A stretch of 26,687 bases of DNA, from NCBI GenBank assembly GCA_964440405.1, contig CAYTSB010000008.1, forward strand, positions 1 through 26,687. Reading direction: 5' to 3'. Under the pieces are notes generated by a model. That model did no database searches. It was not told the origin of the DNA and was given only the letters and a program-made list of their open reading frames with translations. Source of the DNA: DAOSVX01 sp964440405. Lineage in GTDB: Bacteria; Bacillota_I; Bacilli_A; RF39; UBA660. Shown piece by piece: positions 1 through 7,609 of the stretch (position 1 is its first letter; each line of letters begins with the position of its first letter). A program made the position numbers and the translations under genes.

Positions 1-301
1 AGTTGATTGAGATATTATGAGTGATACTCGCTGTACTGGCTATTTTAAATTTCATAAGATATTCTTTATGAGTTCCTTTTTCGCTTTCTTTTAAATCCAT
101 ATTGGCTGCTGTTATAGTGCCATTAGAGCTATCATAAGTGATTGTTACATTTCCATAGTCGGCGGTTAGTGTTACTATTGTATTTGTTGTACTGTTACCT
201 TGAACATTATTAGCACTGAAAAAAGCATAGGTTAGGCCACCTAAAGTTATAATCGTTACAATAGTTATTATAATAATAATTATTTTCTTTTTATTATTCA
301 T
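1..301 (-). CDS. exported surface protein with TYAFFSA-type signal/anchor, 3' end off window
   Basis: The minus strand is open from an ATG at 301 to the window edge, giving about 100 residues of an incomplete protein. It begins MNNKKK followed by a run of Ile/Thr/Val residues (about 7-24) and then GLTYAFFSA. A basic start, a hydrophobic core and a Y-A-F-F/Y-F-x-A exit is what is seen in camelysin/TasA-like exported proteins of Bacillota. The part after it is rich in Asn, Thr and Ser with short beta-like stretches, fitting an extracytoplasmic beta domain. An in-frame ATG at 310 is an alternative start; neither start has a strong Shine-Dalgarno. A good promoter lies just upstream (330-358). The function is not known: a filament or matrix protein, or the N-terminus of a larger adhesin, are both possible. 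The open frame, signal segment and promoter make the gene itself convincing. Confidence 0.75.
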   Translation of the reverse strand, partial: MNNKKKIIIIIITIVTIITLGGLTYAFFSANNVQGNSTTNTIVTLTADYGNVTITYDSSNGTITAANMDLKESEKGTHKEYLMKFKIASTASITHNISIN

Positions 302-329
302 AATGCCCATCTACTTTTCTTATAGTTTA

Positions 330-358
330 ATTATATCCTATTTAGCTCTTCCGAACAA
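330..358 (-). promoter_or_regulatory. sigma-A-type promoter for the edge surface-protein gene
   Basis: On the minus strand there is a perfect TATAAT (-10, positions 335-330) and TTGTTC (-35, positions 358-353) separated by 17 bases. Transcription would start near 323, about 22 bases before the ATG at 301. It lies between the helicase gene's terminator and the surface-protein start. Confidence 0.6.
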
Positions 359-409
359 CTCTTAATTTTTAGGTGTATCTAAATTTTTTTAAACTTTTAG
401 ACAATATAA

Positions 410-429
410 AAGCATCCATTAGGATGCTT
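410..429 (-). terminator. rho-independent terminator of the HelD-like gene
   Basis: AAGCATCC and GGATGCTT form a perfect 8-bp stem around a 4-base loop. In the minus direction it is followed by a T-rich stretch (TTTATATTGT). The stem overlaps the stop codon of the helicase gene (430-428), so the gene ends inside its own terminator. Confidence 0.7.
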
Positions 430-2470
430 AATTATAAACAATCAATTCATGCTGAGCTCTAGTGCAAGCAACATAATATAAATATAGTTCATTTGGTTTA
501 TATTTATTATTTATTTTATTATAAACAATAACTGAATCAAATTCTAAACCTTTAGCAATATATGATGGGACGATTATTAATTCTTTTTCAAACTTGCTAC
601 TATTGTTATTTAATAAAGTAATGTTAATTTCATTTTTTAATAAATTGTAAAGACCAACTGCTTCATTCTCATCTTTAGTAATAACTGCAATACTTTTATA
701 TTCCTTTTGAAGATATTTAATATCATTTAATAATGATTCTTTTAAGTTATGATCTTCTTTTCTAAATAATACTGGTTTATTATTTGATTTTCTAATAGCT
801 CTTACATAATTAAGATCTAAAATTTGATTAGTATAAGCAATTATTTCTTCACTGGAACGATAAGTTTTGGTTAGTTCTAAATAAATGGAACTGGTTTTAA
901 AAATACTCATTAAATCAGTTAAACTATTATATTTATAATAAGGATTAATGGTTTGATTAATATCTCCTAAAATAGTAAGCCCACTATTTTTAAATATCTT
1001 AGTAATCATTAGATATTCTAGTTTTGTATAGTCTTGAGCTTCATCAATAACAATTTCTTTAATTAGAGTATTGCATGGAAATCCTTTTAATAGACTTTTC
1101 AAATAAACAAATAAAATAGCATCTTCATAATATATTTCTTTTTTGTTAATAAATTTATTAATTTGATTATCACTTAAAGTAATCTTAGAATACTTACTCA
1201 AATAAAATTCACGATAAATCTTTTTATAATCTTCTTTTAATTCTAAAGATTCCATTAGCAGTCTTCTAAATGTTGGATATCTTTTTTTACTGCCATTAAA
1301 ATTAATCTCTGAATATCTTAAAGCCATCTCATCTATTCTTTCAAACAAGGTTAATTTTTGATAACGATGATGAAATAAATTATTTAATTCTTCTTTAGAA
1401 TAGTAGATGTTATCTAAAGCAATGCCCTTTTTAAACATAGTTTTATTCGTTAAACATTTAGCAAATTGATTAAAATCGTCAATTATTTCATTGCTCTGTT
1501 TGTATTTAACTAATTCAGGATTTGGTTCTTCATAAGTATAATATCTGGCTATAAAGTTAGCAAAAGTCTCAACACTTTTATATTCCGTAATATAGGTTTT
1601 GAATAAATCATGAAAAGTAGTTTGCATAGTATTTTCTTCACCAAGTTCAGGTAGAACATCAGAGATATATTCACTAAATATTTGATTTGGTGAAAAAATT
1701 AAAACATTTTTTGAATTTAGATTTTCAATTCGATATAATAGAAAAGCAATTCGGTGAAGAGCAACTGATGTCTTACCGCTCCCTGCTATTCCTTGGACTA
1801 TTAAATTTCGATCACTAGTATTCCTAATTATTTTATTTTGTTCTTGTTGAATAGTATTAACAATATTTTTCATCTTTTCACTTGATTCGTTACTTAAAAC
1901 TTCTTGAAGTAGTTCATCATCAATATTAATACTGTTATCAAATATTCTTTTTAAAACTCCATTTTCAATCTTATATTGTCTTTTCCTAAGTAGTTCACCT
2001 TTGATTATTTCTTTAGGAGCAATGTAGGAGCATGGTCCTAGTTCGTAATCATAAAATAAACTGCAAATTGGACTACGCCAGTCATGAATAATCTGCTTAT
2101 CATTGTCTTCCAGGTAAGTAATACCAATATAAATATCACTTAACTCATTTCCTTCCTTAAAGATTATTGATCCAAAATAAGGATTATTTTGAATTTTATA
2201 AAGGTTTCTAAAGTATTTAGCTCTTTTTTCATAGAAAAAAACTTCCAAATCATTATCAGTCATTAAAGATTTTAATTCCTGAGGATCTAACTCACTTTTA
2301 TTATCCCAGGTAAATTTTTTGAATTCCTTAATTGATTCTTCTTTTTTAATTAATTCCTGACCCATTAAGGAAATGTTTTGTCTGATAATATTAATTGTAT
2401 AAGCCAAATATTTTTGTTCATTTTGTAATTCTTCATTATTAATATTCAAATTATACCAACTTTCTACCAC
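428..2470 (-). CDS. HelD-like superfamily 1 (UvrD/Rep-type) helicase/ATPase
   Basis: A 680-residue SF1 ATPase of the HelD (helicase IV-like) type. HelD proteins bind RNA polymerase in Bacillota and free it from stalled or non-productive DNA complexes. Visible are the HelD N-terminal part, helical at about 15-50, then PYFGSI and the DWRSP segment near 130; Walker A GIAGSGKTS at 227-235; Walker B DEAQD near 474; GDINQ (motif III); TYRSSEE (motif IV); AKGLEFDSV (motif V); and YVACTRAQHEL (motif VI) near the C-terminus. At 680 residues it is shorter than Bacillus HelD (about 770). The listed start is a GTG with no clear Shine-Dalgarno; an in-frame TTG at 2449 is an alternative, so the N-terminus is uncertain. 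It is a single-gene unit with its own promoter (2565-2594) and terminator. A generic DNA helicase role cannot be excluded, but the DWRSP region favours HelD. Confidence 0.88.
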   Translation of the reverse strand: MVESWYNLNINNEELQNEQKYLAYTINIIRQNISLMGQELIKKEESIKEFKKFTWDNKSELDPQELKSLMTDNDLEVFFYEKRAKYFRNLYKIQNNPYFGSIIFKEGNELSDIYIGITYLEDNDKQIIHDWRSPICSLFYDYELGPCSYIAPKEIIKGELLRKRQYKIENGVLKRIFDNSINIDDELLQEVLSNESSEKMKNIVNTIQQEQNKIIRNTSDRNLIVQGIAGSGKTSVALHRIAFLLYRIENLNSKNVLIFSPNQIFSEYISDVLPELGEENTMQTTFHDLFKTYITEYKSVETFANFIARYYTYEEPNPELVKYKQSNEIIDDFNQFAKCLTNKTMFKKGIALDNIYYSKEELNNLFHHRYQKLTLFERIDEMALRYSEINFNGSKKRYPTFRRLLMESLELKEDYKKIYREFYLSKYSKITLSDNQINKFINKKEIYYEDAILFVYLKSLLKGFPCNTLIKEIVIDEAQDYTKLEYLMITKIFKNSGLTILGDINQTINPYYKYNSLTDLMSIFKTSSIYLELTKTYRSSEEIIAYTNQILDLNYVRAIRKSNNKPVLFRKEDHNLKESLLNDIKYLQKEYKSIAVITKDENEAVGLYNLLKNEINITLLNNNSSKFEKELIIVPSYIAKGLEFDSVIVYNKINNKYKPNELYLYYVACTRAQHELIVYN

Positions 2471-2564
2471 CCAAAAGATAAAAATCTATCAAAAATAGAG
2501 TCAATTATCCCTTGCTGGAAATATTCCAAATTAAAAAATGTAAAAAGTACACTCGGTAATTTGA

Positions 2565-2594
2565 ATTATATAATACTTAGATTCGATTTGTCAA
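2565..2594 (-). promoter_or_regulatory. strong sigma-A-type promoter for the HelD-like gene
   Basis: A perfect TTGACA (2594-2589) and perfect TATAAT (2570-2565) with an 18-base spacer, on the minus strand, just past the mutM stop. The leader to the listed start is about 88 bases and includes a perfect inverted repeat TGGAA-ATA-TTCCA (2516-2528), a possible operator or small hairpin. The DinR/LexA consensus (GAAC-N4-GTTC) is not present. Confidence 0.7.
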
Positions 2595-2597
2595 TAG

Positions 2598-3416
2598 TTA
2601 TTTTTGACATTTAGGACAAAAGTAAGTACTACGACCATTGACTTTAATTCTTTTAATAATAGTATCGCATATTTTACAATTTTCATTTTCTCTTTTATGA
2701 ACCATCAAATACTGTTGGAACCTGCCGCTTACCCCTAAACTTGAAGTATAGCTCTTAATAGTAGTTCCACCCTTTTCTATTGCTTTTTTAATTATTTTCT
2801 TTGAAGCATCAATTATTCTATCAAGTTCTTTTATACTTAAATTTTTACCTTTTTTTAATGGATTAACTTTAGCATCAAATAAGACTTCATCAGCATAAAT
2901 ATTACCTAAACCACTAATAATTGTTTGATCTAGTAATATTGTTTTAACTGGTAATGTTTTATTTTTTAGTTTATTTTTTAAATAGTTGGTATTCAATTTT
3001 TCATTAAAAGGTTCTAGCCCTTGTTTATTAATACCTTTATAGTCATTTAAATTTTCTTTTTTGATTAAAGCCATTCGCCCAAATTTTCTTGTATCATGGT
3101 ATCTTAAATCAGTATTATCTGCAAAAGTAATAATAATATGTTCATGTTTAACTATTTCTTCAGTACTATTTTTAATAAAATATTTACCTTCCATTCGCAA
3201 ATGACTTATTAAGTAATAATTATCTAGTTCAAACAATAGATATTTACCTATTCTTTTTATATCTATAAATTCTTTATTAATAAGATTTGTTTTAAATGCT
3301 TCTAGATTTGTTTCAATCATTTTGGAATATAAAATATTAACTCGAACTATTTTTTTATTTAGAATTTTTAATTTTAAAGTATTTCTTACTGTTTCTACTT
3401 CCGCTATTTCCGGCAT
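2598..3416 (-). CDS. mutM: formamidopyrimidine-DNA glycosylase (MutM/Fpg)
   Basis: A bifunctional base-excision repair enzyme: it removes 8-oxoguanine and formamidopyrimidines and cleaves the abasic site. At 272 residues it has the family's usual length. After Met removal the N-terminus is PEIAEVET, keeping the catalytic Pro and Glu (the usual form is PELPEVET, so a Pro is replaced by Ala). The RIGKYL motif holds the conserved Lys; SHLRMEGKY and TRKFGRM correspond to the Met and Arg/Phe wedge residues. The C-terminal zinc finger is CKIC...CPKC with the conserved Arg in NGRSTYFC. The start is fixed by AGGAG 7-8 bases upstream of the ATG. The upstream polA stop (TAG, 3429-3427) forms part of that AGGAG, so the two genes are almost certainly co-translated. 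Neighbour polA supplies gap filling in the same pathway. Confidence 0.96.
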   Translation of the reverse strand: MPEIAEVETVRNTLKLKILNKKIVRVNILYSKMIETNLEAFKTNLINKEFIDIKRIGKYLLFELDNYYLISHLRMEGKYFIKNSTEEIVKHEHIIITFADNTDLRYHDTRKFGRMALIKKENLNDYKGINKQGLEPFNEKLNTNYLKNKLKNKTLPVKTILLDQTIISGLGNIYADEVLFDAKVNPLKKGKNLSIKELDRIIDASKKIIKKAIEKGGTTIKSYTSSLGVSGRFQQYLMVHKRENENCKICDTIIKRIKVNGRSTYFCPKCQK

Positions 3417-3426
3417 AATTCATCTC

Positions 3427-5994
3427 CTATATTTCATACCAATTTTCACCACTGTCAATTTCGACTTTAATTGGTACACTTAATTTAATAACATTTTCCA
3501 TGTTCTCTTTAATAATTATTTCCAGTTCTTTTTGTTCTTTCTTTAAGGCATCAAAAATTAGTTCATCATGAACTTGTAAAATCATTTTACTTTGCAGCTT
3601 TCTTTTTTTAATTTCATTATAAATGTTAATCATTGCTATTTTAATAATATCAGCATTAGTGCCTTGAATAGGAGTGTTTAAAGCCATTCTTTCGCCAGCA
3701 TTCCTTACCATAAAAACATTGCTTTTTAGTTCTTCGATTACTCTTTTACGATTAAACAAGGTTTTAACACAACCACATTCTTTAGCATCTTCTATAATAT
3801 TTTCCATATATTGTTTAACTTTAGGATATAGTTCATAATATTTATTAATAAATTTTTTAGCATCAATAAAATTAATTTCCAAATTTTCACCTAAACCAAA
3901 ACCACTAATTCCATAAACAATTCCAAAAATAACAGCTTTAGCACTTTTACGCATTTCTTTACTGACTGCAGCCATTGGTACTCCAAAAATATCACTAGCG
4001 ACTTTGGTATGAATATCTTCCCCTTTATTAAAGGCATTAATTAAAGTTTCATCCCCACTAATATGAGCCAGGATCCTAAGTTCTATCTGCGAATAGTCAG
4101 CCGAAATTAAAATTGAATCATTGCTTGGTAAAAAGGCTTTTCTAATCTTTCTGCCTTCTTCTTCTCTAACGGGAATATTTTGTAAATTTGGTTCAACTGA
4201 TGATAATCTTCCTGTTCTAGTTAAAGTTTGTTTATAAATTGTATGAATTCGGCCATCACTTTCAATATATTTATATAATCCTTCTAAATAGGTATTGTTT
4301 ATTTTAGTTAAATTACGATATTCTAATATTTTAGCTATAACCGGATGATGATCAAGTAATTTGTGTAGTATTTTAACATCTGTTTTATATTTAGTTTTTG
4401 TTTTTTTAGCAAAAGGAAGACCCAATTTATCAAAAAGAATTTCTCCGAGTTGTTTGGGGCTGGAAATATTAAATTCTGCGCCAACTAAATTGTAAATATC
4501 TTTGCTGATGTTATCAATTTTTATTAAAATGGATTCTTGCATATTCTGCAAAATGTTTTTATCTATTAAAACACCATTATATTCCATATTAGCCAAAACT
4601 GTTACTAAAGGCATTTCAATATTATTAAATAAATCGAGCATTTCTTCTTTTAAAAGTTCATTAATAAACCTAGTTCTTGTTTCATAAATATATTTGGCTT
4701 TTAGATTGCATGTATTAATAAGTTCATTTTCCGGAAATTTATTTTTCAATAAAGTATCATAAAACTCTACCTTAATATCTTCATTATTCATTATATTTGC
4801 CAAATCATCCTTAATATTATAATTTAATAAATATAAAGCTAGCATTAAGTCATAATTTACATTTGCAATTTCTATATCTTCTTTTTTAAGCAGATAAATT
4901 GTTTTCTTTAAATCAAAAGTATATTTTAGACTAGTTTTAAATTTAATAAAAAACTCTTTAATTAAATCTTTAGGAAGATAATATAAATTAATTCCATCAC
5001 AAACTCCCATTCCTAAAATATTAGCATTATGATAATTTTCTTTATCGCATTCTAAATAAAAACTAAAATCACTTAATTTTAAATTATCAATATTTTTAAC
5101 AGTTTGATAATCAGAACTAACTATTTTTTCTTCAATTTTAATGCTTTTTAATAAAGAGTTAAATTCCAATTTTTTAAAAATAGCAACTAATTTATCGTTA
5201 TCATTGCCCGTATATAAAGTATCTTCTAAAGAAATATCAACTGGAACGTCTCTATAAATAGTAGCTAATTCTTTACTAAAAAAAGCTTTTTCTTTATCAT
5301 TAATTAATTTATCCTTAACAGCCCCTTTAATATTATCAATATTTTCATAAATACCTTCTAATGAGCCATAATTTTGAAGTAAGGTTAAAGCGGTTTTTTC
5401 ACCAATACCTTTTACTCCCGGAATATTATCAGAAGGATCTCCTGCCAAGGCTTTAATATCAATTATTTTAATTGGATCTAGCCCATATTCTTTTTTAAAT
5501 TCTGCTTCATTAAATCTAATATGACCTTTTTGTTTTAATAGTTTAACATCGGTTTCATAATTAATTAGTTGAAGTAAATCTTTATCTGAAGATACAATAG
5601 TTGTATTAAAATCCTTATCGCTTAAAGCCATTTTAACAAATGTTCCAACTACATCATCAGCTTCATCCCTTTCTTTTTCATAATATTTAATGCCCATTGC
5701 ATCCAAAATTTCTTTAGCAACTGGAAATTGTTCTTTTAAATCATTAGGAGTTTCATTTCTACCCGCTTTGTAATCCAAATATTTCTCATGTCTAAAATTT
5801 TTACCCATATCAAAAGCCACTAACATATAGTTAGGTTTTTCTTCTTCAACAATTTTATTAATCATATTAATAAAACCATATAAGGCATTAGTGGGAATTC
5901 CTTTACTGGTCCGCATTATAACTCCACTGTAAATAGTTGCAAAATAGCTTCTAAACATTAAATTGTTACCATCTATTAAAATGACTTTTTTCAT
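3427..5994 (-). CDS. polA: DNA polymerase I
   Basis: An 855-residue family A polymerase for Okazaki fragment processing and repair gap filling. The N-terminal 5'-3' exonuclease/flap domain (about 1-290) has IDGNNLMFRSYFA, the acidic ERDEADDVVG cluster and the PGVKGIGEKTA helix-hairpin-helix. The middle 3'-5' exonuclease-like domain (about 300-460) looks inactive: the first acidic motif is FYLECD, with the usual leading Asp replaced by Tyr. The polymerase domain has motif A (DYSQIELR, near 635), motif B (KSAKAVIFGIVYG, with Phe at the nucleotide-discriminating site) and motif C (QVHDE, near 810). The start has AGAAGGTG about 8 bases upstream. It is first in an operon with mutM, driven by the promoter at 6012-6040. 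In many Bacillota coaE follows mutM; here it does not. Confidence 0.97.
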   Translation of the reverse strand: MKKVILIDGNNLMFRSYFATIYSGVIMRTSKGIPTNALYGFINMINKIVEEEKPNYMLVAFDMGKNFRHEKYLDYKAGRNETPNDLKEQFPVAKEILDAMGIKYYEKERDEADDVVGTFVKMALSDKDFNTTIVSSDKDLLQLINYETDVKLLKQKGHIRFNEAEFKKEYGLDPIKIIDIKALAGDPSDNIPGVKGIGEKTALTLLQNYGSLEGIYENIDNIKGAVKDKLINDKEKAFFSKELATIYRDVPVDISLEDTLYTGNDNDKLVAIFKKLEFNSLLKSIKIEEKIVSSDYQTVKNIDNLKLSDFSFYLECDKENYHNANILGMGVCDGINLYYLPKDLIKEFFIKFKTSLKYTFDLKKTIYLLKKEDIEIANVNYDLMLALYLLNYNIKDDLANIMNNEDIKVEFYDTLLKNKFPENELINTCNLKAKYIYETRTRFINELLKEEMLDLFNNIEMPLVTVLANMEYNGVLIDKNILQNMQESILIKIDNISKDIYNLVGAEFNISSPKQLGEILFDKLGLPFAKKTKTKYKTDVKILHKLLDHHPVIAKILEYRNLTKINNTYLEGLYKYIESDGRIHTIYKQTLTRTGRLSSVEPNLQNIPVREEEGRKIRKAFLPSNDSILISADYSQIELRILAHISGDETLINAFNKGEDIHTKVASDIFGVPMAAVSKEMRKSAKAVIFGIVYGISGFGLGENLEINFIDAKKFINKYYELYPKVKQYMENIIEDAKECGCVKTLFNRKRVIEELKSNVFMVRNAGERMALNTPIQGTNADIIKIAMINIYNEIKKRKLQSKMILQVHDELIFDALKKEQKELEIIIKENMENVIKLSVPIKVEIDSGENWYEI

Positions 5995-6011
5995 TTACTT
6001 CACCTTCTAAT

Positions 6012-6040
6012 ATTGTATCAAATTGATTAAGCATTGTCCA
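6012..6040 (-). promoter_or_regulatory. promoter of the polA-mutM operon
   Basis: On the minus strand TGGACA (6040-6035) and TACAAT (6017-6012) are 17 bases apart, and a TG one base upstream of the -10 makes it an extended -10. Predicted transcription start is near 6004, only about 10 bases before the polA ATG. Confidence 0.65.
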
Positions 6041-6077
6041 TGTCGATTAAAATTATCCATTTTAAAATTCATTAAAA

Positions 6078-6098
6078 AAGAACATTTTTAATGTCCTT
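6078..6098 (-). terminator. rho-independent terminator after the polC-led unit
   Basis: AAGGACAT and ATGTTCTT pair as an 8-bp stem (one G-T wobble) around a 5-base loop, followed in the minus direction by TTTTAATG. It sits 3 bases after the stop codon of the small coiled-coil gene and before the polA promoter, so it separates the two transcription units. Confidence 0.65.
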
Positions 6099-6100
6099 AA

Positions 6101-6310
6101 TCACATAATAGCATTGCCAGGTAAAACATTTGGTGGAGTTGGTGCTTCCGTGTAAGTTAAACCGTTTTCTTTTAAGATTTCTTCCAATCTAGCATTTTTT
6201 TCATTTAAACGATGATTTTCGGTCATTACAGCTCGTATTTCCTCTGCCATTTGATCATTTGCCATTCTTAAGTTATTAACCAACTCTTTAATTTCTTTCA
6301 TTTCATCCAT
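6101..6310 (-). CDS. small coiled-coil protein, function unknown
   Basis: A 69-residue acidic, mostly helical protein starting MDEMKEIKELV. A heptad-like pattern of Leu/Met/Ile runs over about residues 5-55 (KELVNNLRMANDQM ... HRLNEKNARLEEILKEN), predicting a coiled coil, with a short Pro-rich tail (TPPNVLPG). The ATG at 6310 is chosen over an in-frame ATG six codons earlier because AGAGGA lies 7 bases before it; the upstream codons themselves form that ribosome binding site. It ends with TGA. It is 59 bases downstream of another small unknown gene and is followed by a terminator, so it is probably the last gene of the polC unit. I do not recognise a family. General coiled-coil adaptors of ZapB or YabA type look similar, but there is no specific motif. 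Confidence 0.7.
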   Translation of the reverse strand: MDEMKEIKELVNNLRMANDQMAEEIRAVMTENHRLNEKNARLEEILKENGLTYTEAPTPPNVLPGNAIM

Positions 6311-6369
6311 AATAAATCCTCTTTCCATTATAATAATATCAAATTAAATTATTTATGTAAATTTATTTT

Positions 6370-6693
6370 TTAATACTTGTTACTTGAGTAATCATAAATC
6401 AATATCTTTGGAGCCATTACTTCTTCTTGATCTAGACTTAATAATTTTAATTTAACCATAAAAATCAATTCTTGTAATTCTTCCATTTCAAATTCAGAAT
6501 CAGCTTTCTTCTTTATAATGGCCATAGACTTTTTCTTACCAAAACTATAAGGAATAGAATTATGAGCTTGAACCAACTCTTGATACATTCTAATTAACTT
6601 ATCATATAAAATACAATAAAATTCCCTTCCTAATTCTTTACCATCGGATAAACAAATATTTAAATCCATCGCTGTTACTGTACAAACTTCCAT
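6370..6693 (-). CDS. small conserved-looking protein, function unknown
   Basis: A 107-residue soluble protein beginning MEVCTVTAMDLN. The start at 6693 is preceded by GGGGAG at 7 bases; an in-frame GTG five codons earlier would place that Shine-Dalgarno inside the gene and is rejected. No signal peptide, membrane segment or known motif is seen. The middle holds a basic stretch (FGKKKSMAIIKKK) between two helical, Leu/Met-rich segments. The gene lies 41 bases after the methyltransferase gene and before the coiled-coil gene, all on one strand, so it is likely co-transcribed with polC. Confidence 0.65.
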   Translation of the reverse strand: MEVCTVTAMDLNICLSDGKELGREFYCILYDKLIRMYQELVQAHNSIPYSFGKKKSMAIIKKKADSEFEMEELQELIFMVKLKLLSLDQEEVMAPKILIYDYSSNKY

Positions 6694-6734
6694 ATTACTA
6701 CTCCCCACTTAAAACTTTTCCACTTTCCGTTAAT

Positions 6735-7601
6735 TTATTTATCTTCCCATCTGCCAAATATGCCACAAGGAAGAATTAAATTACTGTCTTTAACTCTTAA
6801 TCCTAATTCTCCTGTAGTTATCATGCCTGCTTGATATTTTTCATAAACAGTTTTAGTTAAAATATTACCAATAACTGTACTTGATATTCCTGTAGTGTAA
6901 GAATTGATTAAGAAAAATAATGGCTTATTACTTAATAATTTAACACATTCTGTGACTAAATCATAGATATTATCTTCAAATTTCCAAATTTCTTTATTAG
7001 GGCCTCTACCATAACTTGGCGGATCCATAATAATAGCATCATATGTATTCCCTCTTCTTTGTTCTCTTAAAACAAATTTTAATACATCATCAACAATAAA
7101 CTTTATTTTATTATTTTCTAAACCTGATAGTCGCATATTTTCTTTAGCCCATAGAGTCATACCTTTAGAAGCATCTACTTGAGTAACTTCACCCCCGGCT
7201 ATACTGGCAGCCATTGTCGCTGCTCCAGTATAAGCGAATAAATTCAAAACTTTAATTGCTCTTTTTGATTTTTTTATTTTATCTATTATATAATCCCAAT
7301 TATATGCCTGTTCAGGAAATAATCCCAGATGTTTAAAATTGGTTGGGCTTACTTTAAATGTTAAATCTCTATAAGTAACAGTCCAGTCTGCTTTTGATTT
7401 TTTTTTGTATTCCCAGTAACCGCCACCTTCACTGCTACGATGATAATAAGCATCGGGATTATCCCATAAATAATTATCACCCTTAGGCCAGATGGCTTCA
7501 GGATCTGGTCTTCTTAAAATTATTCCGTTCCAACTCTCTAATTTTTCTTTATCGCCAGCATCAATTATAAAATAATCCTGCCACTCTTCACTTATATTCA
7601 T
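6735..7601 (-). CDS. class I SAM-dependent methyltransferase, RlmI/RlmK-like (probable rRNA methyltransferase)
   Basis: A 288-residue Rossmann-fold methyltransferase. SAM-binding motif I is VLNLFAYTGAATMAA (118-132), the acidic residue after strand 2 is in QVDASKG (D143), another acidic pair is DD at 171-172, and the catalytic-loop motif is DPPSYGRG (193-200). These are typical of the RlmI/RlmK (23S rRNA m5C/m7G) group, but the N-terminal PUA domain of RlmI is missing and there is a different Trp-rich N-terminus of about 110 residues. The substrate is therefore not certain; 23S rRNA is the likeliest. AGGAGG sits 4 bases before the ATG and overlaps the polC stop codon (TAG, 7612-7610), so translation is coupled to polC. 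Confidence 0.85.
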   Translation of the reverse strand: MNISEEWQDYFIIDAGDKEKLESWNGIILRRPDPEAIWPKGDNYLWDNPDAYYHRSSEGGGYWEYKKKSKADWTVTYRDLTFKVSPTNFKHLGLFPEQAYNWDYIIDKIKKSKRAIKVLNLFAYTGAATMAASIAGGEVTQVDASKGMTLWAKENMRLSGLENNKIKFIVDDVLKFVLREQRRGNTYDAIIMDPPSYGRGPNKEIWKFEDNIYDLVTECVKLLSNKPLFFLINSYTTGISSTVIGNILTKTVYEKYQAGMITTGELGLRVKDSNLILPCGIFGRWEDK

Positions 7602-7609
7602 AAATCCTC

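Noticed and set aside
5101..5150. Active proofreading in PolA
   Set aside because: The first exonuclease motif lacks its Asp (FYLECD), so the middle domain is most likely inactive.
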